The notes: generated by a model not told the origin, from the letters alone. A stretch of DNA of 64,000 nucleotides from Rhodococcus zopfii NBRC 100606 = JCM 9919 (GCF_001895025.1 NZ_BCXI01000030.1:1-64000); one strand, 5' to 3'; shown: positions 1 to 9,249, counted from the stretch's first letter. Program-made: numbers and translations.

Positions 1-1327
1 CGGTGCGGGCGGGCTGCGAGGCATCGGCGTCGACGAACGCGGAGAAGAAGTCCAGGAAACGCGCGTGGTGCGCAGCGTTCTCTTCCGCCGTGTAGCGATC
101 GGGGTTTGCCTCGAAGTCGATGTTGAGGCGGGTGCCGTTGACGTTTTCGTAGAAGTTGATGCCCATGTCCTCGACCGTGCCGGTCGACAGGATGGTGAGC
201 TCGCCCAGGATGGGGCCGAACGGGATACCGCCGTGGAACAGCATGACGTTCACGAGCGGGCCGAACAGACCCCCGTTCGGCTCCGCCGAGTCGCGGCGGA
301 TGTCCTCGTGGCGGAACAGCTGGTGCCGCAGAGCACCGGCCACCGCGACATGAACCTCGGCGATCAGATCGGCGACGGTCGTGTCGTGCCCGACATGCAC
401 GGTCAGCGGAACGATGTTGGACAGCATGCCGCCCGAGCGCCGCGTCAGCGCCGTGGTCCGGCCCGTGACGGGCAAGCTCAGGACGACGTCCTCCCGCCCG
501 GTCATCCGGGACAGGAAGGCCGCGACGGCAGCAATGAGGAAGGTGGACCGAATGGTGTCGTGGCGTTCGACGGCGGCATCGAATCGCGCGGACAGCGTCT
601 CCGAGAGCGTCGCCGAGGTCAGTTCCTTGCGGGCCGCCGGCGGGGCGATCCGAGGACTCAGGCCCACGCCGTCCTCGAGTCCGGCGATGCGTTCACGCCA
701 GTAGTCGCGGTCCCGTTCGAACCGGGCGCTGTTGCGGTAGGCGAGCTCGGCCTCGCGCAGATCCGGGAGGTCCCCGACCACGAGCGGTTCCGGGTCGCGG
801 CCCTCGACCGCGGCGGAGTAGAGCTCCGCGACGCGCGTCATGAAGTTCATGGCACCGAAGCCGTCGAGCACGACGTGGTGCACCCGGGCGTACCAGTAGT
901 AGCGGGAGTCCTCGAGACGCAGCGCGGCCGCGACGATCAGCCGGTCGGTGACGATGTCGATCGGGCGGCTGTACTCGGCGCGCATCCACTCGTCCGCGGC
1001 CTGCTCCGGGTCGGGAGCGTCCCGCAGGTCGACGAGCTGAAGGGGCGTGTCGAGGGACGGGTCGACTATCTGGTGCGGCACACCGTCGATCTCGAGGAGC
1101 CGCACGAACCCGGACTGGAGGTCACCTGCGGCGATCCGGCTGACCCGTTCGAGCACCTCGGTGTCGAGGTCCCCGCGGAGGTCGACGTACTGCGCGTTGT
1201 TGATCGCGACGGACGGGTTACGGTGCTGCGCGTACCACAATCCGAGCTGCGCCGGGGAAAGCGGGAATGCGCTTCCCTGCAACGCCTGATCAGCGCTGTC
1301 GATTCCGTCGATTTCTCGCGGGTCCAA
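1..1327 (-). CDS. Nonribosomal peptide synthetase, N-terminal condensation domain (partial, 3' end off window)
   Basis: The 442 visible codons are the condensation domain of a nonribosomal peptide synthetase, which forms the peptide bond between substrates on carrier proteins in the cytoplasm. Residues 22-35 read PLSPAQLGLWYAQH, the usual opening of C domains, and the catalytic motif HHVVLDG lies at residues 150-156 with both the second His and the Asp intact. The frame stays open to the left edge. An in-frame TAA lies two codons before TTG 1327, and GAGG sits six bases upstream of that TTG, so this rare start is the only sensible one. A C domain at the very N-terminus suggests either an acyl-starter (lipo-initiating) enzyme or a downstream subunit of a multi-protein assembly line. 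The product cannot be told from this fragment; a siderophore is possible because a siderophore-binding lipoprotein lies at 18.3 kb, but that is inference. Confidence 0.85.
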   Translation of the reverse strand, partial: MDPREIDGIDSADQALQGSAFPLSPAQLGLWYAQHRNPSVAINNAQYVDLRGDLDTEVLERVSRIAAGDLQSGFVRLLEIDGVPHQIVDPSLDTPLQLVDLRDAPDPEQAADEWMRAEYSRPIDIVTDRLIVAAALRLEDSRYYWYARVHHVVLDGFGAMNFMTRVAELYSAAVEGRDPEPLVVGDLPDLREAELAYRNSARFERDRDYWRERIAGLEDGVGLSPRIAPPAARKELTSATLSETLSARFDAAVERHDTIRSTFLIAAVAAFLSRMTGREDVVLSLPVTGRTTALTRRSGGMLSNIVPLTVHVGHDTTVADLIAEVHVAVAGALRHQLFRHEDIRRDSAEPNGGLFGPLVNVMLFHGGIPFGPILGELTILSTGTVEDMGINFYENVNGTRLNIDFEANPDRYTAEENAAHHARFLDFFSAFVDADASQPART

Positions 1328-1709
1328 CCGTTACCTCGTTTCCGGAACATCTTCGAGTTCCCACACCACAAACGCCCAGTTCCTCACCCGTGCACCCAGG
1401 AACCGACCGCTACTCGCACAAAAGCAACCGATGCTTAACGTCTATAGCCAGTCGGTCCTACTCCGTTTCACCGGCGCATCTGCGAACCCCCTGCGCGGAC
1501 CTCCGTCCGCCTCCCCCGGCGCGCCGAAGACCGCCCCGTTGTACCGGGGCGGTGAGGTGGGCATTCGGCGCGCGCACATCGCCCCAATCTACCGTCTGGT
1601 CATACCGCCGCCGAAAACGACCACGCGGGACCCGGCGCTGCGCGCCGAACCCCGCGGGAAGTGAATCTACCGAGCAGTAGCGACACCGGTCGCGTTTTGG
1701 ATCACCTGC
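1328..1709. other. Intergenic stretch upstream of the NRPS gene
   Basis: No convincing gene is present in these 382 bases. The open frames here have low-complexity Pro/Arg/Ser compositions and no ribosome binding site. The notable element is a nested inverted repeat at 1519-1573, described separately. The stretch must hold the promoter of the minus-strand NRPS gene, but I see no clear -35/-10 pair and no good iron box. Confidence 0.6.
1519..1573. repeat. Nested perfect inverted repeats
   Basis: An outer 10-bp pair (GCGCGCCGAA at 1519-1528, TTCGGCGCGC at 1564-1573) encloses an inner 9-bp pair (ACCGCCCCG at 1530-1538, CGGGGCGGT at 1545-1553) with a 6-base loop. It lies between the 3' end of the minus-strand membrane protein gene at 1710 and the NRPS start at 1327. 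It could end transcription from 1710 or act in the NRPS leader. Confidence 0.7.
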
Positions 1710-2069
1710 TCACCAGAGCACGGCGATGATCACGTTGAGAATGCCCAGTCCGCCGATCGTGTGGGCGAGCGCACCCGTCGATCCCGGATTCTGCTTCTCC
1801 TTCTTCAGCCCCACGATCGCGAGGACCAGGATCACGACGGCGACGAGGAGCTTGATGCCGATCTTCATGTGGTTCAGCTCCACCACGTCCTGAGCCTCGC
1901 GAAGACCCACCAGGGCGACGCCGGTCACGAGCTGCAGGATCGCGCCGTGGAGCATGCCGGTCACGACGCGGGGATCCCTCATCACGGCGAGCCAGGAGCC
2001 GATGATGCCCGCGAGGCCGATGAAGTGCAGGATCAGGAAGATTTTGATGGCGACGTCCATGCCCGCCAT
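1710..2069 (-). CDS. Small four-helix integral membrane protein, function unknown
   Basis: A 119-residue protein made almost entirely of four hydrophobic helices (about residues 5-28, 36-55, 70-88 and 98-118), with short polar loops such as REAQDVVELNHMK in the middle. It resembles conserved actinobacterial inner-membrane proteins without assigned function. No catalytic motif is visible. The start at 2069 gives MAGMDVAIKIF; a second ATG at 2060 is equally possible. It follows the leucine-type operon in the same direction but is separated from it by a strong stem-loop at 2167-2211, so it is probably transcribed on its own. Identity as a real gene is well supported by the alternating hydrophobic pattern; its role is unknown. 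Confidence 0.7.
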   Translation of the reverse strand: MAGMDVAIKIFLILHFIGLAGIIGSWLAVMRDPRVVTGMLHGAILQLVTGVALVGLREAQDVVELNHMKIGIKLLVAVVILVLAIVGLKKEKQNPGSTGALAHTIGGLGILNVIIAVLW

Positions 2070-2166
2070 CCGAGCATCAGCCGCGGCGTTTTGTCCAGTT
2101 AGGCCATGCTCAGCAGGTGGCCGACGTCACTCCTGGTCGCAGCACCGATCGACCGGGATGGACGAC

Positions 2167-2211
2167 GCCGCACCGCCGCCGGGGCCCTTGCGGCTCCGGC
2201 GGCGGTGCGGC
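2167..2211 (-). terminator. Stem-loop terminator after the citE-like gene
   Basis: A perfect 16-bp stem (2167-2182 with 2196-2211) with a 13-base loop lies 24 bases beyond the stop codon of the citE-like gene. It is the likely end of the accD1-accA1-fadE-maoC-citE transcript. Confidence 0.75.
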
Positions 2212-2235
2212 CTGTCGCGTCACGATGGCCCGTTG

Positions 2236-3099
2236 TCAGCTCCGGGCGTCCTCGCCGCCCGTCGAGGCGTGCCCCTTGACGCGGGCCTCGACGGAGCGAT
2301 GCAGAATCTGCTCGGCGTGGCGCAGCACCGGCGCATCGACCATCTTTCCCTCGAACTGGAACACGCCGCGTTCCTCGGGCACCGCGGCCAGCACCCTGCG
2401 CGCCCATTCGACCTGTTCCTCCGTCGGGGCGTAGGCCTGCCGGATGACCTCGATCTGGCCGGGATGGATCGCGACCTTCGCGTCGAAGCCCACCGCCACG
2501 GCGTCGAGCGTCTCGGAGCGCAGACCCTCGTGGTCCTTGATGTCGAGGTACACCGAGTCCAGCGCCCACCGGCGGTAGGTCTTCGCCGCGAGCAGCGACG
2601 ACGAGCGCACATGCCGTGCGACGTCGCGGTACGAACCGTCCGCGTGCCGGCTGGACTGGCCACCCAACCCGACGACGAGGTCCTCCGCTCCCCACATGAC
2701 GCCGATCGTGCCGGCGGCGAGCGCGATCTCCGCGACCGCGAGGGCACCGGGCGGCGACTCGATCAGCGCGATCACCTCGCGCGGAGCGAGGGAGGTGATC
2801 TGCTGTGCGGATTCGCACTTGGCGAGCATCACGCGGGTGTACGCGGTCTGTGCGAGCGCCTTCAGGTCCGCGTCGTGTTCCTCGGTGCCTGCCGGGTTGA
2901 CCCGCACCACGGTCCGGTCCGGATCGAGGGGTGTGTCGAGGAGGCAGCGGCGCGCGTAGTCCTTGTCGGCGTGCGCGACCCCGTCCTCGAGGTCGAGGAT
3001 CACGACGTCGGCGATCGCAGCGGCCTTCCCGTACCGCTCGGGACGGTCCGCCGGGCAGAACAGCCACGCGGGGCCCGGAATGGTGCTCATCGTCGTCAT
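2236..3099 (-). CDS. HpcH/HpaI aldolase / citrate lyase beta-like protein (CitE family)
   Basis: A 287-residue CitE-family TIM-barrel lyase. These Mg-dependent enzymes cleave beta-hydroxyacyl-CoA thioesters or make them by the reverse reaction. Visible landmarks are the N-terminal PAWLFCPADRPERYGKA, the metal/CoA-site stretch DVVILDLEDGVA, the Glu in LIESPPGA, MWGAEDLVVGLGG and KVAIHPGQIEVI near the C-terminus. The start ATG at 3099 overlaps the maoC stop (ATGA); a second ATG at 3090 sits better behind AGGAAGG. Gene order matches Rv2498c-Rv2502c of M. tuberculosis, where the CitE-like protein has been reported as a stereospecific beta-hydroxyacyl-CoA (HMG-CoA type) lyase. By analogy it probably acts late in leucine or branched-chain acyl-CoA breakdown. 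The substrate here is inferred, not shown. Confidence 0.88.
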   Translation of the reverse strand: MTTMSTIPGPAWLFCPADRPERYGKAAAIADVVILDLEDGVAHADKDYARRCLLDTPLDPDRTVVRVNPAGTEEHDADLKALAQTAYTRVMLAKCESAQQITSLAPREVIALIESPPGALAVAEIALAAGTIGVMWGAEDLVVGLGGQSSRHADGSYRDVARHVRSSSLLAAKTYRRWALDSVYLDIKDHEGLRSETLDAVAVGFDAKVAIHPGQIEVIRQAYAPTEEQVEWARRVLAAVPEERGVFQFEGKMVDAPVLRHAEQILHRSVEARVKGHASTGGEDARS

Positions 3100-3614
3100 C
3101 CTTCCTGCGCCGGAACGACCGGGCGCTTGTGGACGAGAGTCTGCCGCACCGCGAGCGCAACGACGTCGCCGTGCTGGTTCCGGGCGGTGTGTTCGAACGT
3201 GACGATGCCCTGCCCCGGCCGGGACTTCGATTCGCGCTTGTCGGTGATGAGGGTCTCCGCATACATGGTGTCGCCGTGGCGGACGGGGTGCGGGAACTTG
3301 ATCTCCGAGAAACCGAGGTTGGCGACGATCGTGCCCTGCGTGAGCTGCGCGACGGACAGGCCGATCAGCGTGGACAGAGTGAACATCGAGTTCACCAGCG
3401 GCTCGCCGAACTCGGTGCCGGCGCTGTAGGCGGCATCGAGGTGCAGGGCCTGGGTGTTCATCGTCAACGTCGTGAACAGAACGTTGTCCGCCTCGGTCAC
3501 GGTGCGGCCGGGCCGGTGCTCGTAGACGGCGCCGAGTTCGAACTCCTCGAACCACAGGCCGCGCTGGACGACGCGCTTGGCGTTCCCCGTGCTGTTCCCC
3601 GGCAGGCTGCTCAC
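3096..3614 (-). CDS. MaoC-like dehydratase (hotdog fold)
   Basis: A 172-residue MaoC/R-hydratase-type hotdog protein expected to hydrate enoyl-CoA thioesters. It contains GRTVTEADNVLFTTLTMN (the hydratase-2 Asp/His region, here with Asn in place of the usual His after TMN), ALHLDAAYSAGTEFGEPLVN and the C-terminal HTARNQHGDVVALAVRQTLV. GTG at 3614 overlaps the fadE stop as GTGA, so the two genes are translationally coupled; the stop overlaps the citE start. The M. tuberculosis counterpart by position is Rv2499c. In the pathway it would handle an unsaturated branched acyl-CoA between the dehydrogenase, carboxylase and lyase steps. The exact substrate cannot be read from the sequence. Confidence 0.85.
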   Translation of the reverse strand: MSSLPGNSTGNAKRVVQRGLWFEEFELGAVYEHRPGRTVTEADNVLFTTLTMNTQALHLDAAYSAGTEFGEPLVNSMFTLSTLIGLSVAQLTQGTIVANLGFSEIKFPHPVRHGDTMYAETLITDKRESKSRPGQGIVTFEHTARNQHGDVVALAVRQTLVHKRPVVPAQEG

Positions 3615-4771
3615 AGGCCCAGCTCCCGTGCCACCAGCATCAACTGGACCTCGGTCGTGCCCTCGCCGATCTCGAGGATCTTGCTGTCGCGGTAGTGCCG
3701 CGCCACCGCGTACTCGTTCATGAAGCCGTAGCCGCCGTGGATCTGGGTGGCGTCGCGCGCGTTGTCCATCGCCGCCTCGGACGCGATGAGCTTGGCGATC
3801 GCGGCCTGCTTCTTGAACGGCTTGCCGGACAGCATCAGGGCGGCCGCGTCGTAGTAGGCGGTCCGGGCCGTGTGCGCCCGCGCCTCCATCCGCGCGATCT
3901 TGAAGGCAATCGCCTGGTTGCGTCCGATGGGACGGCCGAACGCCTCGCGCTCCTTGGCGTACTTGACGGACTCGTCGACACAGCCCTGTGCTGCGCCGGT
4001 GGACAGGGCCGCGATCGCGATACGCCCCTCGTCGAGGATGCGCAGGAAATTCGCGTAGCCGCGGCCGCGCTCGCCGAGCAGGTTCTCGGCCGGCACCCGC
4101 ACATCGCTGAACGTCAGCGGGTGCGTGTCCGAGGCATTCCACCCGACCTTGTTGTAGGCGGGCTCGGCGGTGAAGCCGGGGGTATCGGTGGGCACGACGA
4201 TCGTGGAGATCTCCTTCTTGCCGTCGCGTTCGCCGGTGACGGCGGTGACGGTGACGATCTCGGTGATGTCCGTGCCGGAGTTGGTGATGAACTGCTTGTT
4301 GCCGTTGATCACCCACTGATCCCCGTCGAGCTTCGCGGTGGTCTTCGTGCCGCCCGCGTCGCTGCCGGCGCCGGGCTCGGTCAGGCCGAACGCGCCGAGC
4401 GCACGGCCCGCCGCGAGCTGCGGCAGCCACTTGCTCTTCTGCTCGTCGTTACCGAACCGGTAGATCGGCATCGCGCCGAGCGAGACACCCGCCTCGAGGG
4501 TGATCGCGACGGACTGGTCGACCTTGCCCAGTTCCTCGAGCGCCAGGCACAGCGCGAAGTAGTCGCCGCCCTGGCCACCGAACTCCTCAGGGAACGGCAG
4601 ACCGAACAGGCCCAGATCGGCCATGCCCGCGACGACCTCGTACGGGAATGTGTGGTTGGCGTCGTGTTCGGCGGCGACCGGCGCGACGACGGTGCGCGCG
4701 AAGTCCGCGACGGTGTTCTTCAGGTCCCGGTAGTCGTCGGGAAGCTGGTCGGTGGAGAGGTAGCTGCTCAT
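3611..4771 (-). CDS. fadE19: Acyl-CoA dehydrogenase (FadE19/isovaleryl-CoA type)
   Basis: A 386-residue FAD-dependent acyl-CoA dehydrogenase. It removes two hydrogens from the alpha-beta position of an acyl-CoA and passes electrons to ETF. Standard landmarks are [19 protein letters not shown] (FAD/substrate motif), [39 protein letters not shown] and the C-terminal [17 protein letters not shown]. The start ATG 4771 ([11 protein letters not shown]) is chosen over an upstream in-frame ATG because the extra 24 residues are a Pro/Gln/Thr-rich run antisense to the end of accA1. It begins 10 bases after the accA1 stop. Adjacent carboxylase genes and the Rv2500c-like position suggest isovaleryl-CoA or another short branched acyl-CoA as substrate. 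The family is certain, the substrate inferred. Confidence 0.92.
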   Translation of the reverse strand: MSSYLSTDQLPDDYRDLKNTVADFARTVVAPVAAEHDANHTFPYEVVAGMADLGLFGLPFPEEFGGQGGDYFALCLALEELGKVDQSVAITLEAGVSLGAMPIYRFGNDEQKSKWLPQLAAGRALGAFGLTEPGAGSDAGGTKTTAKLDGDQWVINGNKQFITNSGTDITEIVTVTAVTGERDGKKEISTIVVPTDTPGFTAEPAYNKVGWNASDTHPLTFSDVRVPAENLLGERGRGYANFLRILDEGRIAIAALSTGAAQGCVDESVKYAKEREAFGRPIGRNQAIAFKIARMEARAHTARTAYYDAAALMLSGKPFKKQAAIAKLIASEAAMDNARDATQIHGGYGFMNEYAVARHYRDSKILEIGEGTTEVQLMLVARELGL

Positions 4772-4781
4772 GGGTGCGGTC

Positions 4782-6848
4782 CTAGTTCTCGGCTGTGTCT
4801 GTGGAAGCTGCGGCGGTGGGAACTGCGTCGGTGGGAACTGCATCGATGTGGACGGGAACGATGCGGGCGAGGAGCTGGTCGACCTTCACCTGGTCACCGG
4901 CGGCGACCAGCAGTTCGACGGTGCCGTCGACCGGTGCGGTCAGGGCGTGCTCCATCTTCATTGCCTCGACCACCACGACCGTGGTGCCGGCGGAGACGGT
5001 GGCACCGGCCTCGACGGGGGCGGCGATGACCGTGCCCGGCATGGGGCTGGTGAGCTCCGCTTCACCGGCGTGCGCGTCCGCGCCGCGGATGTTCGGTTCG
5101 CGGGATTCGCGCACCGGCCACGTGCCGCCGTTGCCGGCCAGCCACACGTGGTCGTCGTCGGCGGCGACGCGGAACACCGACCGCTGCCCGTCGAGCGTGA
5201 CGGTCAGGACCGCCCCGTCGAGTTCGGCGGTCAGGGTCCGTGCGGCGCCGTCCTCGATGCGGGCGGTCGCGGCACCGGGGGTGCCGGTGATGTGCACGTG
5301 GTCGGTGCGGGTCGGGCTGTGCAACCGGATGGTCGTCGGGGCCGCGGCGCCGACGCGCCAGCCGGTGGGGCGGTCCCACGGATCGACCGCTGTTGCGGTC
5401 GTCGCGGCGGGCCAGCGCTGCAGCCAGTGGTAGGTGGCGGCAGCGACGAGCACCTCGTCGGGCGTGGCCGGGGCGTCGTAGTCGCCGAGCCGGCGGTCGA
5501 GGAGACCCGTGTCCAGAGCACCGGCCTTCACGTCCGGGTCGGCGAGCAGGAAGCGCGCGAAATCGATGTTGGTGACGACGCCGAGCACCGCGGTTTCGGA
5601 CAGGGCCCGGTCGAGGCGGCGCAACGCGGATGCCCGGTCGGGGCCGTGGGCGATGACCTTCGACAGCATCGGGTCGTAGTCGCTGCCGACGACCGTGCCT
5701 TCACGCAGGCCCGAGTCGACCCGGATGCCCTGCGCAGTGACACTTGCGCCGCCCGGCTCGCTGAGGCCGAGCACCGTGCCACCGGTCGGCAGGAAGCCGC
5801 GCGCGGGATCCTCGGCGTAGACGCGGGCCTCGATCGCGTGACCGGTCAGGGTGATGTCGGACTGCGTGAAGCCGAGCGGTTCACCGGCGGCCGCCCGCAC
5901 CTGCCATTCGACCAGGTCCAGGCCGGTGACCAGTTCGGTGACCGGGTGCTCGACCTGCAGGCGTGTGTTCATCTCCATGAAGAAGAACTCGTCGGGGGCG
6001 TCGGCGGAGACGATGAACTCCACGGTGCCGGCGCCGGTGTAGTCGACGCTGCGGGCGGTGTTACACGCCGCTTCGCCGATGCGGGCGCGCGTTGCCTCGT
6101 CCAGCAGCGGCGACGGGGCCTCTTCGATGACCTTCTGGTGGCGGCGCTGCAGGCTGCACTCGCGTTCGCCGAGGTGCACGACGTTACCGTGGGTGTCGGC
6201 GAGGATCTGCACCTCGATGTGGCGGGGCCGCTGCACGAACCGTTCCAGGAACAGGGTGTCGTCGCCGAACGCGGAGGAGGCCTCGCGGCGCGCCGACGCC
6301 AGCGCCTCGGCGAGCTGACCGTGTTCGGTGACCAGGCGCATGCCCTTGCCGCCGCCACCGGCGGACGGCTTGATCAGCACCGGATATCCGATGTCGCCTG
6401 CCGCGGCGATCAGTTCCTCGTCGGTCAGACCGGGCCGGGAGATGCCGGGGACGACGGGCACGTCGAACGCCGAGACGGCGTTCTTCGCGGTGATCTTGTC
6501 GCCCATCGTCTCGATCGCCTTCGCCGACGGTCCCAGGAAGACCAGCCCGGCGTCGGCGCAGGCCTGCGCGAACGTCGAATTCTCCGACAGGAAGCCGTAT
6601 CCCGGGTGGATCGCCTGGGCGCCGGCGCCGCGGGCCGCGTCGATCACCTTCGCGATGTCGAGGTAGCTCTCGCGCGCGGCGGCCGGCCCGAGCCGCACCG
6701 CGGTGTCGGCTTCCCGGACGTGGAGGGCTCCGGCATCGGGATCGCTGTAGACGGCGACCGAACGAATGCCCATGCGGCGCAACGTGCGGATCACCCGGAC
6801 CGCGATCTCACCGCGGTTGGCGACCAGGACGGTATCGAACATGTTCAT
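4782..6848 (-). CDS. accA1: Biotin-dependent acyl-CoA carboxylase alpha subunit (AccA1 type)
   Basis: A 688-residue fusion of biotin carboxylase and biotin carboxyl carrier domains; it carboxylates its own biotin with ATP and bicarbonate for transfer by the beta subunit. The carboxylase spans about residues 1-450 ([13 protein letters not shown], the ATP-grasp loop [28 protein letters not shown]). The biotin site is VEAMKMEH with biotinyl Lys about residue 631. After the carrier domain comes a short Ala/Thr/Val tail with a repeated DAVPT, encoded by a near-perfect direct repeat around 4813-4845, so that end has probably expanded by slippage. It starts seven bases after the accD1 stop. By order and partners it matches AccA1 (Rv2501c), reported to form methylcrotonoyl-CoA carboxylase with AccD1 in leucine breakdown. 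Confidence 0.92.
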   Translation of the reverse strand: MNMFDTVLVANRGEIAVRVIRTLRRMGIRSVAVYSDPDAGALHVREADTAVRLGPAAARESYLDIAKVIDAARGAGAQAIHPGYGFLSENSTFAQACADAGLVFLGPSAKAIETMGDKITAKNAVSAFDVPVVPGISRPGLTDEELIAAAGDIGYPVLIKPSAGGGGKGMRLVTEHGQLAEALASARREASSAFGDDTLFLERFVQRPRHIEVQILADTHGNVVHLGERECSLQRRHQKVIEEAPSPLLDEATRARIGEAACNTARSVDYTGAGTVEFIVSADAPDEFFFMEMNTRLQVEHPVTELVTGLDLVEWQVRAAAGEPLGFTQSDITLTGHAIEARVYAEDPARGFLPTGGTVLGLSEPGGASVTAQGIRVDSGLREGTVVGSDYDPMLSKVIAHGPDRASALRRLDRALSETAVLGVVTNIDFARFLLADPDVKAGALDTGLLDRRLGDYDAPATPDEVLVAAATYHWLQRWPAATTATAVDPWDRPTGWRVGAAAPTTIRLHSPTRTDHVHITGTPGAATARIEDGAARTLTAELDGAVLTVTLDGQRSVFRVAADDDHVWLAGNGGTWPVRESREPNIRGADAHAGEAELTSPMPGTVIAAPVEAGATVSAGTTVVVVEAMKMEHALTAPVDGTVELLVAAGDQVKVDQLLARIVPVHIDAVPTDAVPTAAASTDTAEN

Positions 6849-6855
6849 TTCTCAC

Positions 6856-8460
6856 TCACATCCGGAAGACGCCGTAGGAGACCGGCTCGAGCGGCGCGTT
6901 CGCACACGCCGACAGGGCCAGGCCGAGAACTTCTCTGGTATCGAGGGGGTCGATGATGCCGTCGTCCCACAACCGGGCGGTCGAGTAGTACGGATTGCCC
7001 TGCGCCTCGTACTGATCACGGATCGGCGCCTTGAACGCCTCCTCGTCCTCCGGCGACCACGGCTTGCCCGACGCATCCAGCTGCTCGGAACGGACGGTCG
7101 CGAGGACGGAGGCCGCCTGCTCACCACCCATCACCGAGATGCGGGCGTTGGGCCACATCCACAGGAACCGCGGCGAATACGCCCGGCCACACATCGAGTA
7201 GTTGCCTGCGCCGTAGGACCCGCCGACCACGACGGTCAGCTTCGGCACCCGCGCGCACGCGACCGCGGTGACCATCTTCGCGCCGTGCTTGGCGATACCG
7301 CCGGCCTCGTAGTCGCGGCCCACCATGAATCCGGAGATGTTCTGCAGGAACACCAGCGGAATCGACCGCTTGTCGCACAACTCGATGAAATGCGCACCCT
7401 TCATCGCGGACTCGGCGAACAACACACCGTTGTTCGCGACGATCCCCACCGGATGACCGTGGATCCGCGCGAAGCCGGTGACCAGTGTCTTGCCGTACTC
7501 GGCCTTGAACTCACGGAAGCTCGAACCCGGACCCGCCGGATCGCCGTCGACGACCCGCTCGATGACCTCCCGCACGTCGTACGGGGTCCGCGAATCGGTG
7601 GGCACCACGTCGTACAGATCGGACGGATCGGTGGCCGGCGCGAACGTCGGCGCCACATCCCACGGCCGCGGGCTGCGTGGCCCGAAGGTGGAGACGATGT
7701 CGCGGACCTTGTTCAGCGCGTCGCGGTCGTCCTCGGCCAGATGGTCCGTGACACCGGAGACCTTCGAGTGCAGGTCGCCGCCGCCGAGTTCCTCGGCCGT
7801 GACCACCTCACCGGTCGCGGCCTTCACCAGCGGCGGACCACCCAGGAAGATGGTGCCCTGGTTGCGGACGATGACGGCTTCGTCGCTCATCGCCGGCACG
7901 TACGCGCCACCGGCGGTGCACGAACCGAGGACGGCCGCGATCTGCGGAATGCCCTTGGCGCTCATCGTCGCCTGGTTGTAGAAGATGCGGCCGAAGTGCT
8001 CACGGTCGGGGAACACCTCGTCCTGCCGCGGCAGGAACGCACCACCGGAGTCGACGAGGTACAGGCACGGCAGGTTGTTCTGCAGCGCGATCTCCTGCGC
8101 TCGCAGATGCTTCTTGACCGTCACCGGGTAGTAGGTGCCGCCCTTGACCGTCGCATCGTTGGCGACGATCACGCATTCGCGGCCCGAGACCCGTCCGATG
8201 CCGGCGATCATGCCGGCACCCGGGCACTCGTCGTCGTACATGCCGTTCGCGGCGAGCGGCGCGATTTCGAGGAACGGGCTACCCGGATCGAGCAGGGCGT
8301 CGACGCGGTCGCGGGGCAGGAGCTTGCCGCGGGAGACGTGGCGTTCACGGGATTTCTCGTTACCACCGAGCGCTGCGGCAGCAAGGCGTTCCCGCAGCTC
8401 ACCGACGAGCGCGAGGTGCTGGTCGCGGTGGGTGGGGAGAGTCGTTCGAGGGGTTGTCAC
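6856..8460 (-). CDS. accD1: Acyl-CoA carboxylase beta subunit (AccD1 / methylcrotonoyl-CoA carboxylase type)
   Basis: A 534-residue carboxyltransferase with the two crotonase-like halves of the family. It moves the carboxyl group from biotin to an acyl-CoA. Diagnostic stretches are [38 protein letters not shown] (oxyanion-hole glycines of the N-half), [22 protein letters not shown] and [20 protein letters not shown] (C-half). These features are closer to methylcrotonoyl-CoA carboxylases than to propionyl-CoA ones. The start is GTG 8460, eight bases behind GAGGAC. It is the first gene of the five-gene operon and diverges from a TetR gene at 8555, whose product probably controls it through the inverted repeats at 8481-8523. 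Confidence 0.93.
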   Translation of the reverse strand: MTTPRTTLPTHRDQHLALVGELRERLAAAALGGNEKSRERHVSRGKLLPRDRVDALLDPGSPFLEIAPLAANGMYDDECPGAGMIAGIGRVSGRECVIVANDATVKGGTYYPVTVKKHLRAQEIALQNNLPCLYLVDSGGAFLPRQDEVFPDREHFGRIFYNQATMSAKGIPQIAAVLGSCTAGGAYVPAMSDEAVIVRNQGTIFLGGPPLVKAATGEVVTAEELGGGDLHSKVSGVTDHLAEDDRDALNKVRDIVSTFGPRSPRPWDVAPTFAPATDPSDLYDVVPTDSRTPYDVREVIERVVDGDPAGPGSSFREFKAEYGKTLVTGFARIHGHPVGIVANNGVLFAESAMKGAHFIELCDKRSIPLVFLQNISGFMVGRDYEAGGIAKHGAKMVTAVACARVPKLTVVVGGSYGAGNYSMCGRAYSPRFLWMWPNARISVMGGEQAASVLATVRSEQLDASGKPWSPEDEEAFKAPIRDQYEAQGNPYYSTARLWDDGIIDPLDTREVLGLALSACANAPLEPVSYGVFRM

Positions 8461-8480
8461 AGCATCGTCCTCGTCACTGG

Positions 8481-8523
8481 AGTTAATCTTCGATAACTGA
8501 AAATGAGGTTAACTGTGATTAAC
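8481..8523. promoter_or_regulatory. Paired TTAA-type inverted repeats in the accD1/TetR divergent region
   Basis: Two inverted repeats share the half-site (A)GTTAA. AGTTA (8481-8485) faces TAACT (8494-8498), and GTTAA (8508-8512) faces TTAAC (8519-8523). This AT-rich block is sharply unlike the GC-rich surroundings and lies between the divergent accD1 and TetR starts, the normal place for a TetR-family operator controlling both genes. Confidence 0.6.
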
Positions 8524-8554
8524 TGAGTTGTCCAGACCACATCAGGAAGGAACG

Positions 8555-9202
8555 GTGCGGCCGATGACCGAGCTGAAGCCGGACACCGACGAACAGCTGC
8601 TCACCGCACGCGGCCGGGCCAAGGCCGACCGGCGGCGGCACTTGCTGCAGGCCGCCGCACGGCTCGTCGCCGAACGCGGCTTCAACGGTGTGCGACTCGA
8701 GGACCTCGGTGCGGCGGTAGGCATCAGCGGTCCCGCCGTCTACCGGCACTTCCCCAACAAGGAGGCACTGCTCGTCGAGCTGCTCGTCGAGATCAGCCGA
8801 CGTCTCCTGGCCGGTGGTACCGACGTGGTGGACCACACCGACGATCCCCGGCGCACACTCGACCGCCTGGTGGATTTCCACCTCGACTTCGCGCTGGGGG
8901 AGCCGGATCTGATCCGGGTGCAGGACCGGGAGCTGCAATCCCTGCCGGAGGACGCTCGCAGGGAGGTGCGCCAGACGCAGCGGCGGTACGTGGAACTGTG
9001 GGTGGGCGCCCTGCGCCGGCTCGATCCCACCCTGGAGGAGTCCGACGCACGGACCATGGCCCACGCATCGTTCGGGCTCATCAACTCGACGCCGCACAGC
9101 GCCGACCGGTCCTCTCCCGCCGCGACCCGGGCGGTGTTGCGCCGCATGACCCTGGCCGCCCTCGGCGCGCAGCGTCACGCGGACCACGAAGCCGGCGCCT
9201 GA
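8555..9202 (+). CDS. TetR/AcrR-family transcriptional regulator of the acyl-CoA catabolic operon
   Basis: A 215-residue regulator with an N-terminal TetR helix-turn-helix: ADRRRHLLQAAARLVAERG, then VRLEDLGAAVGISGPAVYRHFPNK. The C-terminal ligand domain (about residues 85-200) is helical and typical of the family. GTG 8555 is preferred because AGGAAGG lies just upstream; ATG 8564 or TTG 8528 are alternatives. It is divergent from accD1 with AT-rich inverted repeats between the genes, so it very likely represses the operon and responds to an acyl-CoA or related intermediate. In M. tuberculosis a TetR gene (Rv2506) also lies near this island. A strong terminator follows at 9213. Confidence 0.88.
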   Translation: MRPMTELKPDTDEQLLTARGRAKADRRRHLLQAAARLVAERGFNGVRLEDLGAAVGISGPAVYRHFPNKEALLVELLVEISRRLLAGGTDVVDHTDDPRRTLDRLVDFHLDFALGEPDLIRVQDRELQSLPEDARREVRQTQRRYVELWVGALRRLDPTLEESDARTMAHASFGLINSTPHSADRSSPAATRAVLRRMTLAALGAQRHADHEAGA

Positions 9203-9212
9203 ACAAGCACGA

Positions 9213-9240
9213 AACCCCGTCCGGATCACCGGACGGGGTT
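9213..9240 (+). terminator. Rho-independent-like terminator of the TetR gene
   Basis: A perfect 12-bp stem (9213-9224 with 9229-9240) with loop ATCA lies 10 bases after the TetR stop codon. It may work in both directions, also ending the convergent minus-strand gene at 9304. Confidence 0.8.
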
Positions 9241-9249
9241 CCATCGCAC

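Noticed and set aside
65-1438. Plus-strand 457-codon frame at the left edge
   Set aside because: It is antisense to the NRPS condensation domain, which has intact HHxxxDG; the plus frame shows no domain.
1431-1664. Small plus-strand open frame between the NRPS gene and the membrane protein
   Set aside because: No ribosome binding site, low-complexity Pro/Arg translation, and it runs through the nested inverted repeat.
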